From Streptomyces paludis (GTDB lineage Bacteria; Actinomycetota; Actinomycetes; Streptomycetales; Streptomycetaceae): 64,000 nt of DNA. The translations under genes were made by a program, and so were the position numbers. Shown piece after piece: positions 36,201-44,741 of the stretch. The stretch's first letter is position 1. Every line of letters begins with the position of its first letter. The notes under the pieces were generated by a model that saw only the letters and a program-made list of their open reading frames with translations, was not told the origin of the DNA and ran no database searches. The DNA lies in the NCBI RefSeq assembly GCF_003344965.1, contig NZ_CP031194.1:5084001-5148000 (forward strand), written 5' to 3'.

Positions 36201-39200
36201 CGCAGCTGGAGATGTCGGTCGTCAAGCCCAACGGAACGGGTGAGACGCGCAGTAACCAGGTCTGCGTCCGGACGACGTATCTCCACAACACCTCCGCCTG
36301 GATCATCGGCAAGGCCAGGGAGACCCGCTCCACCGCGACGCCCTGTTCCGCATTCGACACGGCGGACCCCGAGACGCAGCTGCTCAGCTCGGTCCGTACG
36401 TCCTACGACGACCAGGCGTGGGGCACCGCCCCGACCAAGGGCCTGGAGACCACACTGGCGGAGATCAACGGCACGGGCAGCGCCCACTCCGTGACCACCA
36501 CCAGCTCGTACGACGACCTGGGCCGGCTCCGGAAGGTCAGCGAGCCGCTGAGCGGCACGTCGGAGACCGTCTTCACACCGGTCGGCGGTGGCCCCGTCAC
36601 CGCCGTCAAGACCATCAACGCGATGGGACACACCTCCACCACGACCTACGACCCCGGCCGCGCGCTGCCGCTCACCGTCACCGACACCAACGGCCGCGTC
36701 ACCCGTACCGAGTACGACGCGCTCGGCCGGGTCGTCAGGGGCTGGTCCCCGTCCCGCGCTGGCAGCAAGAACGCGGACGTGGAGATCGCCTACCAGCCCG
36801 CCGTCGCGACGAATAAGGTGACGACTCCGGCCGCCGTGACGGTGAAGTCCCTTGAGGACGACGGCGGTTACTCGCACCAGGTGACGATCTACGACGGTCT
36901 GATGCGCCAGGTGCAGACCCAGAGCGAGGCCCACGGCGCGGGCCGGATCATCAGTGACACCAAGTACGACGACCACGGCCTGGTGCGGGAGCAGACCAGC
37001 GGATACCTCGCCAAGGGTGGTCCGGAGACCAAGCTCTTCGCCCGTAAATCGGAGTCACTGGTACCGAGCAAGGTCAAGACGCGGTACGACGGCATGGACC
37101 GAGTGGTCCGCTCGTCCGTCTACCACGGCGCGGGCTTCAAGTACGCCACGTACACCACCTATACCGACACCACGGTCTATGTGAAGCCGCCCGGCTCCAG
37201 CGTTCCGGCGACCAAGAGCTACACCGACGCGATGGGCCGTGTCACCTCCGTACGGCACTACACCGCGGCCGACGGCGTCTCGTCCTACCGGACGACGAAC
37301 TACACGTACGACGCCCGGGGAAACCAGACCAGGGCCACCGACCCGGCCGGAAACGCCTGGACGTTCAGCTATGACGTACGGGGACGGCTCACCGCTTCCA
37401 CCGACCCCGACACCGGCTCCAGCTCCTTCGGGTACGACGACGCCGACCGCCAGATCCGAACCACCGACGCGCTCGGCAAGAGCCTCCACACCGAGTACGA
37501 CGTGCTGGGCCGCACCACGGCGATCCGTGAGGGCTCGGCCACCGCCGCCCCGATCAAGGAGTACAAGTACGACACCGTGTCCGGTGCGGTCGGCCTGCCC
37601 GCGGCCTCGATCCGGCGCGACGCGTCCAAGGCCGAGTACATCAACCGGATCACCGGCTACGACACCGACTACCGGCCCACCGGCCGGGAGACGGTCATTC
37701 CCGTCAACTCGATGACGACCGGGCTCTCGGGCACGTACGCCTACTCCTACGCCTACACGCCGACCGGGAAGCCACTGTCGGTCACGCTCCCGGCCAAGGG
37801 CGGCCTGGCGAAGGAGAAGGTCGTCACGCGCTACGACGACGACGGCCTCCCGGAGTCCACTTCGGGTATCGACTGGTACACCTCGGACGTCACGTACTCC
37901 CCGTACGGCGAGGCCCTGCGCAGCGTCAACGGCTCGCAGCCGGGCCGGGTCTGGACGACGAACTTCGTCGACCAGCACTCCGGCAGCCTCCAGCGCACGG
38001 TCACCGACCGGGAGAACGGCGGCGTCGGAGAGCCCCGAGTCTCCGACAGCTACTACTCGTACGACGCCTCGGGCAAGATCTCCTCGAACGCCCGCAAGCT
38101 CACGGAGACGACCGGCTCCTCCACCTGGGACAACCAGTGCTACACCTATGACGCGCTGGGCGAGCTGGTCCATGCCTGGACGTCGAACATCACTCCCAAC
38201 CAGGGCGGCACCGGATGCCGCTCCTCGGGCGGCACCAACTGGGGCTACACCAAGACGGGCGCCCCCTCGGGCGGCCCGGTCGCCGACGCCCCCACCCTCG
38301 CCACGGACGCGGCGAGCCCCAGCACCAGACTGGCCGCCTCGCTGACCACCGCGGCCCCACTCGCCTCGACGGTCTCGACCGGCACCACCGCCTACCGGCA
38401 GACGTTCACGTACGACTGGCTCGGCAACCGCGCCACGCTGACGGACCACAACACCGCCGACGCCACGAAGAACACCACCTTCAAGTACGGCTACGGCACC
38501 ACGGTCGCGGGCCAGAGCCTCGTCCAGCAGCCGCACATCCTCACTTCGGTCGCCTCCACACCGACCGGCCAGGGCAGCGCCTACTCGAACAACAAGGTGG
38601 GCAACACCACCCTGCGCGACCTCGCCAAATCCACCCAGAGCCTGGAGTGGACGGCCGAGGACCAGCTCGACACGATCACCGTCGACGGTGTCACCACCCG
38701 CTACGTCTACGACGCCGACGGCAACCGCCTCCTGGAGAACTCGCCCACCGGCTCCACCCTGTACCTGGGCGAGACCGAGCTGACCACCGACTCCACCGGC
38801 AAGATCACCCGTGCGTCCCGCGCCTACGCCCAGGCCGGCGCACCCACCGTCGTACGCACCACCACCAACGGCGCGAGCACCGGCCACCAGCTCAACGTCC
38901 TCATCACCGACGCGGTCGGCACCGCCAATACCACCGTCAGCCTCACCACCGGCCAGAGCGTCACCCGCCGTGCCTTCAAACCGTACGGCGAGACCCGTGG
39001 CACCAAACCCGCCACCTGGCCCAACAAACGCGGCTACCTCGGCTCCGGCATCGACGACACCGCCACCGGCCTGACCCACCTCGGCGCCCGCGAATACGAC
39101 CAGGCGGCAGGCCGCTTCCTGAGCGCCGACCCGATCATCGACATCACCGACCCGCTCCAGATGAACGGGTACGCGTACAGCAACAACAGCCCGATCAGCA

Positions 39201-40669
39201 GCAGCGACCCGACGGGGCTGTGCCCGGCGGACATCTGTGGCCACGGAAAGCAGAACCCCTCACAGCACTACGGCGGAGGCCCGAAGGATCCGCCCGCTGA
39301 CAACAAGAACAGCGGCAACTCGGGCTCCTCCGGCGGTTCCCAGAAGACGGTCACCTTCACCCAGACCGAGACCGTCACGGTGACCAAGCCCGAACCCTGC
39401 GGCGGGCTGTGCAAGATCGGCGGCTGGTTCAAGAAGTACAAGACGGAGATCATCACGATCACCGTCGAAGTCACCGTCGGCGTGACTTGCGGCGCCGTAG
39501 CGGTGGGCGCCGGCGCAGTCACCGGTGGAGTCGGCGCAGTCGCCGTCGGAGCGAGCTGCGGTGCCATAGCCGGTGCGGCAGGAGCGGCCGTCGGTAACGC
39601 CATGAACTCCGACGCCGACCACAGCATCGGGGGCTACGGCGCAGCCATCGGCAAGGGCGCCGTCATCGGCGGCATCAGCGGCGCGGCAGGCGGAGCGCTC
39701 GGCAATGTCGCCGCCAAGGGAATCAAAGCCGTCGGCTCAAAGCTCGTCAGCAGAACAGGCGGAGCCAAGGCGGGCGGTGCCGTAGCAGGCGCCAAGGCGG
39801 GATCGAAGACGGCAGCAAAGCCGGTCCAGGCATGCTTCCTTGCCGGCACCCCCGTCCTCCTCGCCGACGGCACCACCAAAAACATCGAGGACATCAAGGT
39901 CGGCGACCAGGTCCTCGCCACCAACCCCGCAACCGGCGAAACCAGCGCCCAGCCCGTCACCGAACTCCTGCCGAGTGAGGGCGACAAGGAGCTGAACAAG
40001 CTCACCATCGCCACCCCCGACGGCAACAAGAACATCACCGCCACGGCCGAGCACCCCTTCTGGGCACCCAAGGAAAACGCCTGGATCAACGCCGCCGACC
40101 TCAAACCCGGCACCACCCTCCACACCCCCAACGGCACCACCGCGCGCATCGTCCGGAACGACGCCTACACGGACCACGTCCGCACCTACAACTTCTCGGT
40201 CGCCAAACTCCACACGTACTATGTTGTCGCGGGGAAGACACCGGTCCTGGTCCACAATTCCTGTGGCCCGGATATGGGCACTGCTGCTCGTGCCGCTGCA
40301 AAGCAGGCGCCGGAAGATGCCACGATGGCTTCGGTTGCACGCATTAAGGGCACGGACATGACGGAGGTTGGCTATTCCGGAGCTTCCTCTCGTCCTGCCT
40401 ACCTGGAACCTGAGATTCAGAAGGCTGCTGGAGATGGCGGGCAGATGTTTGGGGGCGATGCGGCCAACTGTGCCGAAATACGCGCCTGTAATGCGCTGTT
40501 TGCCAATCGCGCGGCTGACTTTGAGGACATGTTCGGACGTTCGCTTGAGTTCAGTGATATCGAATTTCTCACTGTCAGAAGTTCTACGGGCCTACCCGAG
40601 GCGGCGTGTCTATCCTGCCAGAGTGTACTAGTGAGGCGTGGCGCGACTGACCTATCGGTCGGAAGGTGA
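33251..40669 (+). CDS. Secreted RHS-repeat polymorphic toxin with Hint domain and YwqJ-like deaminase tip
   Basis: 2,472 residues from the GTG at 33251 (GGGGGGAT upstream). A poly-Arg n-region and hydrophobic helix make a signal peptide cut near AQAFA. A long RHS/YD-repeat shell follows (for example YDALGRVVRGWSP, YTYDARGNQTRATDPAGNAW, YDVRGRLTASTD) and ends with the core motif YLGSGIDDTATGLTHLGAREYDQAAGRFLSADP. A Hint autoprotease begins at ACFLAGTPVLLADGT (about residue 2194) and ends at VLVHN-SC. The last 137 residues have deaminase motifs NCAEI and ACLSCQ. The shell packs the toxin, Hint may release it, and the deaminase attacks a nucleic acid or nucleotide. The tip has lower GC than the shell. 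Confidence 0.88.
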   Translation: MSRLSETRRRRRRVRRTVVPAVGLALLVTLLPAQAFALPPDPESVGLTEVFLEELDQEKEMPGTIVDKNLESLKTETPKDLEQAPTGTTTVPPAASGEVTFGSGTATAPARTVRTDGTASPAATPVGNLPVSLGQAEGEPTPTGTWKVAVAGRAETVERGVDGAVVTVQAPPAGVVPVSVRFDYKKFKNLYGADWASRLRLVQFPECYLTTPDVEECQEYEELESVNNTLDGTVTATVDPAAEGLAAPVSAPLSASDSRPTVQQAAYRGTTNTVAAAAGGSTAVLGVTDSGAGDGGSFKATPLASSGNWAAGGSSGSFSWSYPLTVPPTPAGPSPNISLNYDSQQVDGKTAVSSPQASWIGEGWDYEPGHIERRYRSCKDDTKKLKAGTPNNTATKTKTSDLCWLSYNAVMSLGGRTVELVRVGTTNLYRPQNDDGTRVELKTGGTNADDDGEYWVVTTPDGTTYYYGLNAVGGGHANTSSVSTVPVFGNHPGEPCYAATFAASRCGAGKQQAWRWGMDKVVDVHGNAMVVNWKQETNYYAVNKKTKTPEKYDRAAYPLSIEYGMRASDLTKPSATVEFGVKQRCLKSATACDAANFAKTDDPGAYRPWWDTPGNLNCKSNSKLCPAFPSFWTQLRLDTITTKAARPGQSGLGKVDTYTLRQSFPAEWYDTSPGLWLNSVTRTGFAPGDTTGTVQSADGVSFGHYTVGSSSPLRDRLRDRQLPNLVTSGSGTKNPGFTRPRIGVVATENGGDIEVEYTGGCAAEPATDKGKKNDTCYPVRWSPDGDVKKPAKAWFNKYVVDSVTERDRVTSFGKNVKTSYTYTSPAWDKSDDEFTRPSLRTHSVWRGYGQVAVTRGSKSSSEQGDPNSQSYTVTRFFQGTGGAVKDSKGAVELLADDAVQFAGMTAETLTYEHSEGRLLKRALTFPRSKQTASRAREAEDGTEMDPLLAQRVWVARTDAIQSVESSWQAVRTETTVDDTYGLPTQLEMSVVKPNGTGETRSNQVCVRTTYLHNTSAWIIGKARETRSTATPCSAFDTADPETQLLSSVRTSYDDQAWGTAPTKGLETTLAEINGTGSAHSVTTTSSYDDLGRLRKVSEPLSGTSETVFTPVGGGPVTAVKTINAMGHTSTTTYDPGRALPLTVTDTNGRVTRTEYDALGRVVRGWSPSRAGSKNADVEIAYQPAVATNKVTTPAAVTVKSLEDDGGYSHQVTIYDGLMRQVQTQSEAHGAGRIISDTKYDDHGLVREQTSGYLAKGGPETKLFARKSESLVPSKVKTRYDGMDRVVRSSVYHGAGFKYATYTTYTDTTVYVKPPGSSVPATKSYTDAMGRVTSVRHYTAADGVSSYRTTNYTYDARGNQTRATDPAGNAWTFSYDVRGRLTASTDPDTGSSSFGYDDADRQIRTTDALGKSLHTEYDVLGRTTAIREGSATAAPIKEYKYDTVSGAVGLPAASIRRDASKAEYINRITGYDTDYRPTGRETVIPVNSMTTGLSGTYAYSYAYTPTGKPLSVTLPAKGGLAKEKVVTRYDDDGLPESTSGIDWYTSDVTYSPYGEALRSVNGSQPGRVWTTNFVDQHSGSLQRTVTDRENGGVGEPRVSDSYYSYDASGKISSNARKLTETTGSSTWDNQCYTYDALGELVHAWTSNITPNQGGTGCRSSGGTNWGYTKTGAPSGGPVADAPTLATDAASPSTRLAASLTTAAPLASTVSTGTTAYRQTFTYDWLGNRATLTDHNTADATKNTTFKYGYGTTVAGQSLVQQPHILTSVASTPTGQGSAYSNNKVGNTTLRDLAKSTQSLEWTAEDQLDTITVDGVTTRYVYDADGNRLLENSPTGSTLYLGETELTTDSTGKITRASRAYAQAGAPTVVRTTTNGASTGHQLNVLITDAVGTANTTVSLTTGQSVTRRAFKPYGETRGTKPATWPNKRGYLGSGIDDTATGLTHLGAREYDQAAGRFLSADPIIDITDPLQMNGYAYSNNSPISSSDPTGLCPADICGHGKQNPSQHYGGGPKDPPADNKNSGNSGSSGGSQKTVTFTQTETVTVTKPEPCGGLCKIGGWFKKYKTEIITITVEVTVGVTCGAVAVGAGAVTGGVGAVAVGASCGAIAGAAGAAVGNAMNSDADHSIGGYGAAIGKGAVIGGISGAAGGALGNVAAKGIKAVGSKLVSRTGGAKAGGAVAGAKAGSKTAAKPVQACFLAGTPVLLADGTTKNIEDIKVGDQVLATNPATGETSAQPVTELLPSEGDKELNKLTIATPDGNKNITATAEHPFWAPKENAWINAADLKPGTTLHTPNGTTARIVRNDAYTDHVRTYNFSVAKLHTYYVVAGKTPVLVHNSCGPDMGTAARAAAKQAPEDATMASVARIKGTDMTEVGYSGASSRPAYLEPEIQKAAGDGGQMFGGDAANCAEIRACNALFANRAADFEDMFGRSLEFSDIEFLTVRSSTGLPEAACLSCQSVLVRRGATDLSVGR

Positions 40670-40671
40670 GC

Positions 40672-41142
40672 ATGGAGATGGCTATCTACGGACGGGGTCG
40701 CCAGTTGATCGAAGCGGCAGGCTGGAGGCCGGGACGCGCTACCGATGTCTCTGGGCTCGTCCGTGAGATGAGGCTCGTTGGTTTCGATGTGCCGACTGTG
40801 GCGCGCCGATTTTTGGAGGAGTTCTGGCAGCTTCGGATCGAGCACCCGCCCAGCATCGAGTTGAATGGCGGAGAGATATTCTGTTGGACCGAGTTTGACC
40901 CCATGAGGGTGTGCACTGAGCGTGACGTGAGGATTGCTGGGCGCTGTTCAGGGGTGGCTGGTGAATTCCTGTGCCCTTTGGGTATTGACGCGTTTCACCT
41001 CACTGTTTACTTGTCGTCGTCTGGAAAATTCTTCGCCGGTATGGACGCCTCGGTGTTCGCATATGCGGACCGAATTGACGAGTTCTTTTTGAAGCTGGCT
41101 GATGGATCCAGGCCGCAGCTCATAGGGAATTGGGGGCTATAA
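40672..41142 (+). CDS. SUKH-3-like immunity protein for the deaminase tip
   Basis: 156 residues; the ATG at 40672 follows GGAAGGTGA, and a GTG at 40666 overlaps the toxin stop. The sequence has the SUKH-3 opening (LIEAAGWRPGRATDVSGLV...), the FLEEFWQLRI segment, and the later FLCPLGIDAFHLTVYLSSSGKFFAGMDASVFAYADRIDEFF stretch typical of SUKH immunity proteins, whose fold ends with a helix carrying the ID..F residues. SUKH-3 genes are known partners of YwqJ-type deaminase toxins. The immediate coupling and shared low GC with the toxin tip support a toxin-immunity module acquired together. Confidence 0.8.
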   Translation: MEMAIYGRGRQLIEAAGWRPGRATDVSGLVREMRLVGFDVPTVARRFLEEFWQLRIEHPPSIELNGGEIFCWTEFDPMRVCTERDVRIAGRCSGVAGEFLCPLGIDAFHLTVYLSSSGKFFAGMDASVFAYADRIDEFFLKLADGSRPQLIGNWGL

Positions 41143-41171
41143 AGCAGCCGTTCGATGCTTCCGAGAAATTG

Positions 41172-41208
41172 CAGCGGCTCCACCGAGAGGCTTCCGGTGG
41201 GGCCGCTG
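41172..41208 (+). terminator. Terminator after the immunity gene
   Basis: A 14-bp stem (41172-41185 with 41195-41208, one G-U pair in RNA) and a 9-nt loop, 30 bp after the immunity gene stop. Confidence 0.75.
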
Positions 41209-41296
41209 GGGTGTCTGGCGGCAGTAGTTGACGGCGACGTCAGCGGGACGGGTGGTGTACAAAGGGGTGGTTCGTGGGTAATCGGCCCAACAATTC

Positions 41297-41370
41297 CTTG
41301 ATCGCGACTGAAGGACTTCATCGCCGCGAACGAGGACTGCTTGACCGTCTTCCACTTCCCGTCCAACGAT
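41297..41370 (+). pseudogene. IS630-family transposase fragment
   Basis: RLKDFIAANEDCLTVFHFPS matches the region just before the third catalytic residue of IS630-type transposases (where FxxPxYAPDLNP normally follows), but the match stops there. About 25 codons remain. The rest of 41209-41648 holds no gene I can support; a later plus-strand stretch (about 41460-41565) encodes a helical peptide but has no start. Confidence 0.55.
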
Positions 41371-41648
41371 CGGGAGCCCTGTCAGGATTATTTCTGGCGA
41401 GGTATCCGGAGGCGGGGCAGTAGAGCGGCCTCCGGCCGCAGGGCCTCCTGGGACCGGACCGCGTACAGGCCATCGCACTCGCCACCGCGCAGGTGGCGAT
41501 CGAGCGGCTCAGCGAGATCGCTGCCCATGCGCGGATGTCCGCCGGGCTTGCTGGCATTGCCTGCTAAGGGCGACAGGCGCGCGCCCTGATCGCGTAGGTG
41601 ATCAACATGCTTGAGTGGGGACGGCCGGTGGGGCTGGGGCCGGGTCGG

Positions 41649-41858
41649 TCAGATGGGGAAGTTCCCGCGCTTGAGCGACGTGACGAATGACGACCAACTG
41701 CCGACGGGGGAGGTGAGAGCCGCTCCGTGTGGGGTTTTGCTGTCCCGTACGGCGGCGGAGGTGGTGCTGGCGAGGTCGGCGACCTCGACGCAGTCTCCGC
41801 CCGAGCCGCTGTAGCTGCTCTTGCGCCAGGCCGCGCCGTGCAGGTCGAGGGTGGTCAT
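41649..41858 (-). CDS. DUF397 protein
   Basis: 69 residues, complete: WRKSSYSGSGGDCVEVADL, then VRDSKTPHGAALTSPVGSWSSFV. This is the standard DUF397 form. Such genes usually follow a helix-turn-helix DUF5753 regulator and act as its partner in a toxin-antitoxin-like or developmental pair. Here the upstream regulator (on the same strand) is broken, so this copy is probably an orphan. Start ATG 41858 with AGAGGA upstream. Confidence 0.88.
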   Translation of the reverse strand: MTTLDLHGAAWRKSSYSGSGGDCVEVADLASTTSAAVRDSKTPHGAALTSPVGSWSSFVTSLKRGNFPI

Positions 41859-41879
41859 CCGTGGTTCCTCTCGACTTCC

Positions 41880-42490
41880 CTGCGGGGCGTATCCGCGAGA
41901 TCAGGTCGAGGCTGTCCCCTGGGCTCAGGGCGATCGACCGGAGTGCATCAAAGATGAGCGTATATTCCTCGGTCTCCGACGGGGTCTCCATGTAAAGCGT
42001 TCCTGTGCGGTGCTCCACGCATCCGACGTCCGAGAAGGCCAGGTTCGGGAAGCTGAACAGGACGAACGACCCGAACAGGCCGGCGTGGGCTCCCGCCCGG
42101 TCGGCGATGATCTGGAGTTCACGCCTGGACGGTCCGCCGTCTTGGGCAAGTGCTCAAGCTGCCTGTCCATGACCTCGGCGCTGTCCACTCGGAGTCGCGA
42201 TGCCACCTCCCCCCGGATCACGCACAGGCTGGGCGGTTTGGCGCCGGTCGGTGCCCCTTGGCGCTCGATCCCTGCTGTGACGAGTGCCTTTACTCCGTCG
42301 TGGGTCAATGCAGTCTGAAGCTGCGTTGATGACTGCGCGAGCATAGGTGGGTGTTTGCAACAGGCCCGCGGCCAAGGTGGACTGAAGCGATCGGATGTAG
42401 TGCGAGGTCTCCTCGTACCCGATGAAGCCGAAGTGTTCAGCCGCGTCGTCGAGTGTCTTGTTGGTCCGGGGGCGTGGACAACGCTTCGAA
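41880..42490 (-). pseudogene. Frameshifted DUF5753 (XRE-type) regulator
   Basis: The DUF5753 ligand-binding domain can be followed through three frames: LDDAAEHFGFIGYEETSHYIRS and LLQTPTYARAVINA, then after a shift near 42320 THDGVKALVTAGIERQGAP...VIRGEVASRLRVDSAEVMDRQLEHL, then after a shift near 42115 SFVLFSFPNLAFSDVGCVEHRTGTLYMETPSETEEYTLIFDALRSIAL. The N-terminal helix-turn-helix is missing. It lies directly upstream of DUF397, the usual order. Confidence 0.7.
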
Positions 42491-42599
42491 GGAGCGTCAT
42501 CAATGGTGAAGTTTATTGTCCATCTCTTCGAGGAGCCGCTGTTGCGGCGAACTGTCGTGGAGGTCGTCTGACGGGCGGCGACGGAGAGCGGCGCGCCGT

Positions 42600-42772
42600 T
42601 GTATTGCGGTGGAGTCGGCACCCTCGGTGTGTTGGGCTCGGCCCTGCTGATCCTCTCGGAGTTACTCACCAACGCGGCACGCGCACGTGTCGCCCGGGCG
42701 GGAGATCGAGACGTGGTACGTGCCACGTGCCTGTGGTGGGCTGCGGATTAAGGTGAATGACGCCTCGGACTA
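42600..42772 (+). pseudogene. Broken HATPase (anti-sigma/RsbW-like) gene fragment
   Basis: LLILSELLTNAARAR followed, after a frameshift near 42689, by SPGREIETWYVPRACGGLRIKVNDASD. This is the N-box to G1-box segment of the small ATP-binding regulators common in Streptomyces. It is cut at its 3' end by the IS element. Such genes often stand divergent to DUF5753/DUF397 pairs, as here. Confidence 0.65.
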
Positions 42773-43723
42773 GGTCCTGTCCGGCGGATCACTGGCGGAG
42801 CCAGAGTCGGATCGCGGCGGCGGTGACGGTGCCGTGGAAGACGTAGGCCCGTTTGTCGTAACGAGTGGCGACCGCGCGGGAGTTCTTGAGCCGGTTGATG
42901 GTCCGCTCGACCTCGTTGCGGCGCCGGTAGCGGTCGCGGTCGAAGCCGGCGGGTCTGCCACCGCTGCTGCCTCTGCGTTGGCGGTTGGCCCGCTGGTCCT
43001 TCGGTTCCGGGATCGTGTGCCGGATGTGGCGTCTTCGCAGGTAGCGGCGGTTTCGGCGGGAGCTGTATGCCTTGTCGCCGCTGACGTGGTCGGGCCTGGT
43101 TCGGGGGCGTCCGCCCCGTGGCCGGGGGACCCGGATTCGGTCCAGGACCTCGACCATCTGCGGGGCGTCGCCCCACTGACCCGGCGTGAGCAGGAGGGCC
43201 ATGGGGCGGCAACCGCCTTCGCCGGCGAGGTGGATCTTGCAGGTCAGGCCGCCCCGGGACCGTCCGAGTCCCTCGTCGGGGCGGTGGTGCCGGGGCGTCG
43301 TCCTTTTTTCGGGATCTGCGGACGGGCCTTGCGGGCGCCGGCCGCGTGCTGATGGGCCCGGCAGGACGTCGAGTCGATGCCGATCATCGACCAGTCGATC
43401 CGCCCGGCCAGGTCGGCGTCGGCCTGGACCGCGTGCAGGATCCGGTCCCAGGTACCGTCCGCCGACCAGCGGCGATGCCGTTCATGGACGGTCTTCCACG
43501 AGCCATAGCGTTCCGGCAGGTCACGCCACGGGACACCGGTCCGGACCCGGAAGAGGATCCCGTTGACCACGGTGCGGTGGTCGTTCCACCGGCCGCCCCG
43601 GCCACCCAGAGATGGCAGATGCGGCTCCAGCAACGACCACTCGCGGTTCATCAAATCCCCCCGACCCATACCCGAACCAACGAGCGACCGGTCAGAAGGT
43701 CACATGATCCGCCGGACAGGACC
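42773..43723 (-). mobile_element. 951-bp IS5-family insertion sequence
   Basis: Perfect 19-bp terminal inverted repeats (GGTCCTGTCCGGCGGATCA at 42773-42791 and its complement at 43705-43723) with a 2-bp TA target duplication at 42771-42772 and 43724-43725, consistent with insertion into CTAG. One transposase gene fills the element. It interrupts HATPase debris. Confidence 0.92.
42789..43669 (-). CDS. IS5-family (IS427-group) transposase, -1 frameshift
   Basis: Two overlapping frames on the minus strand. The first (43669 to 43244) gives the N-terminus (LMNREWSLLEPHLPSLGGRGGRW, GVPWRDLPERYGSWKTVHERHRRW) and the first DDE aspartate (WSMIGIDSTSCRAHQHAAG). The second ends at 42789 and gives the second aspartate (SGDKAYSSRRNR) and glutamate (RRRNEVERTINRLK). 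They join by a -1 slip at A_AAA_AAG (43309-43303, complement), which restores KKRTTPRHHRPDEGLGRSRGG and a 293-residue transposase. Both DDE halves look intact, so the element may be active. An internal ATG at 43651 is an alternative start. Confidence 0.88.
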
Positions 43724-44045
43724 TAGCGGCCTGCGCCGCGTGTGGCGGGCGTGGATGACTGCGACGGGCCCGGGAAGGTTGTCTGGTTGCATCTCGCCGC
43801 TCCTGCCCCGCACGCCGCCTTCGGGGGCGTGGTGGGGTTGTCACGTCTTGTTGTGTGGCGAAGTGGCTGTGGTGGTTGTGGGGGTGCGGTCGGGGTGGAC
43901 GCTTTGTGTTCATCGTGACAGTTGTCGGCGTTCATTGTGTTCGCTCTGGGTGTTCCCGGGGCGGGGTTACGGTGCGATCGTGTTCGTGGTCGACACAGGT
44001 GATCGGCGCGGCTGTACGGCTGATCGGCGCACGTTGGGGGAATCA
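43724..44045. other. 322-bp gap before the cupin operon
   Basis: No gene is supported here. The left half continues the decayed zone. The right half, from about 43930, is less GC-rich and should hold the promoter of the six-gene operon; no clear -35/-10 pair could be chosen. Confidence 0.5.
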
Positions 44046-44741
44046 ATGCGCGGGATGGAGAAGTTGGCCGGGGTGCTGCCTCGGGGTGTTGAGGTGTTCA
44101 GCCTGCGGCCCGACGGTGTGGTGCTGTTCGTGGACCGGGGTGGGGCGCGGGAGTTGGGGCCTCGGGAGGAGTTTCTGCGGTTCATCGACACGGGGCAGTT
44201 CGCCCACTATCTGGTGGGGGACGCGCGGACCTCGCCCGAGCGGCCGTCGAACGCCACGTTCAAGCTCGGGGTCGTCGGGCCGCGCAGCGCGTTCACGCCG
44301 CACGCGCACGGCGGGGAGCACATCGTGCTCAGCCTCGGGCACGCGGCGTGCGGGCTGTACGACGTGGAGCGGGGGCGGGTGAGTGAGGTGCGGCTGTTTC
44401 CCGGGGCCATGATCCGGATCCCGTCGATGATGCCGCACTCGTTCGCCAACCGGGGCGGCCGGCCGCTCCACATCCTCGCCGCCAACACCGGCTTCGGCAT
44501 CGACCACGAGGACTACGCCATCACCGCCGACGAGGCCGAGCGCCGGATCGGGGAGACGGGGCGGGCGGCCCGGTCCCTCGGGACGCTTGACCGGGTCGCC
44601 ACCGACTACGCCCTCCTCGCCGCATCCCTCCGCGACATCGAGCGCCTCCAGTCCACCCGTGGCATCGGCGCCGTCTCCGTACGGGAGCGGCTCGCCGCCC
44701 GGTTGCGGCGGGCCGCGTACGCGCTGGAGGGGCCCCGGTGA
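44046..44741 (+). CDS. Cupin-domain protein (first gene of a six-gene operon)
   Basis: 231 residues; the ATG at 44046 follows TTGGGGGA. A single cupin barrel: FTPHAHGGEHIVLSLGHAACGLYD (first metal motif, two His and Glu) and FPGAMIRIPSMMPHSFANRGGRPLHILAANTGFG (second motif, His). The metal ligands are present, so a metal-dependent enzyme or a ligand-binding protein is possible. The C-terminal 80 residues are helical. Its stop overlaps the GTG of the next gene. Confidence 0.8.
   Translation: MRGMEKLAGVLPRGVEVFSLRPDGVVLFVDRGGARELGPREEFLRFIDTGQFAHYLVGDARTSPERPSNATFKLGVVGPRSAFTPHAHGGEHIVLSLGHAACGLYDVERGRVSEVRLFPGAMIRIPSMMPHSFANRGGRPLHILAANTGFGIDHEDYAITADEAERRIGETGRAARSLGTLDRVATDYALLAASLRDIERLQSTRGIGAVSVRERLAARLRRAAYALEGPR

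Noticed and set aside
37055..39244. Long minus-strand open frame opposite the RHS gene
   Set aside because: It mirrors RHS codons, has no motif, and is the expected antisense frame in GC-rich DNA. The same holds for long frames opposite the NB-ARC, aminotransferase, pckG and DUF255 genes.
41341..41589. Open frame following the IS630 fragment
   Set aside because: Beyond the first ten residues there is no similarity to transposase or any family, and codon use is not coding-like.
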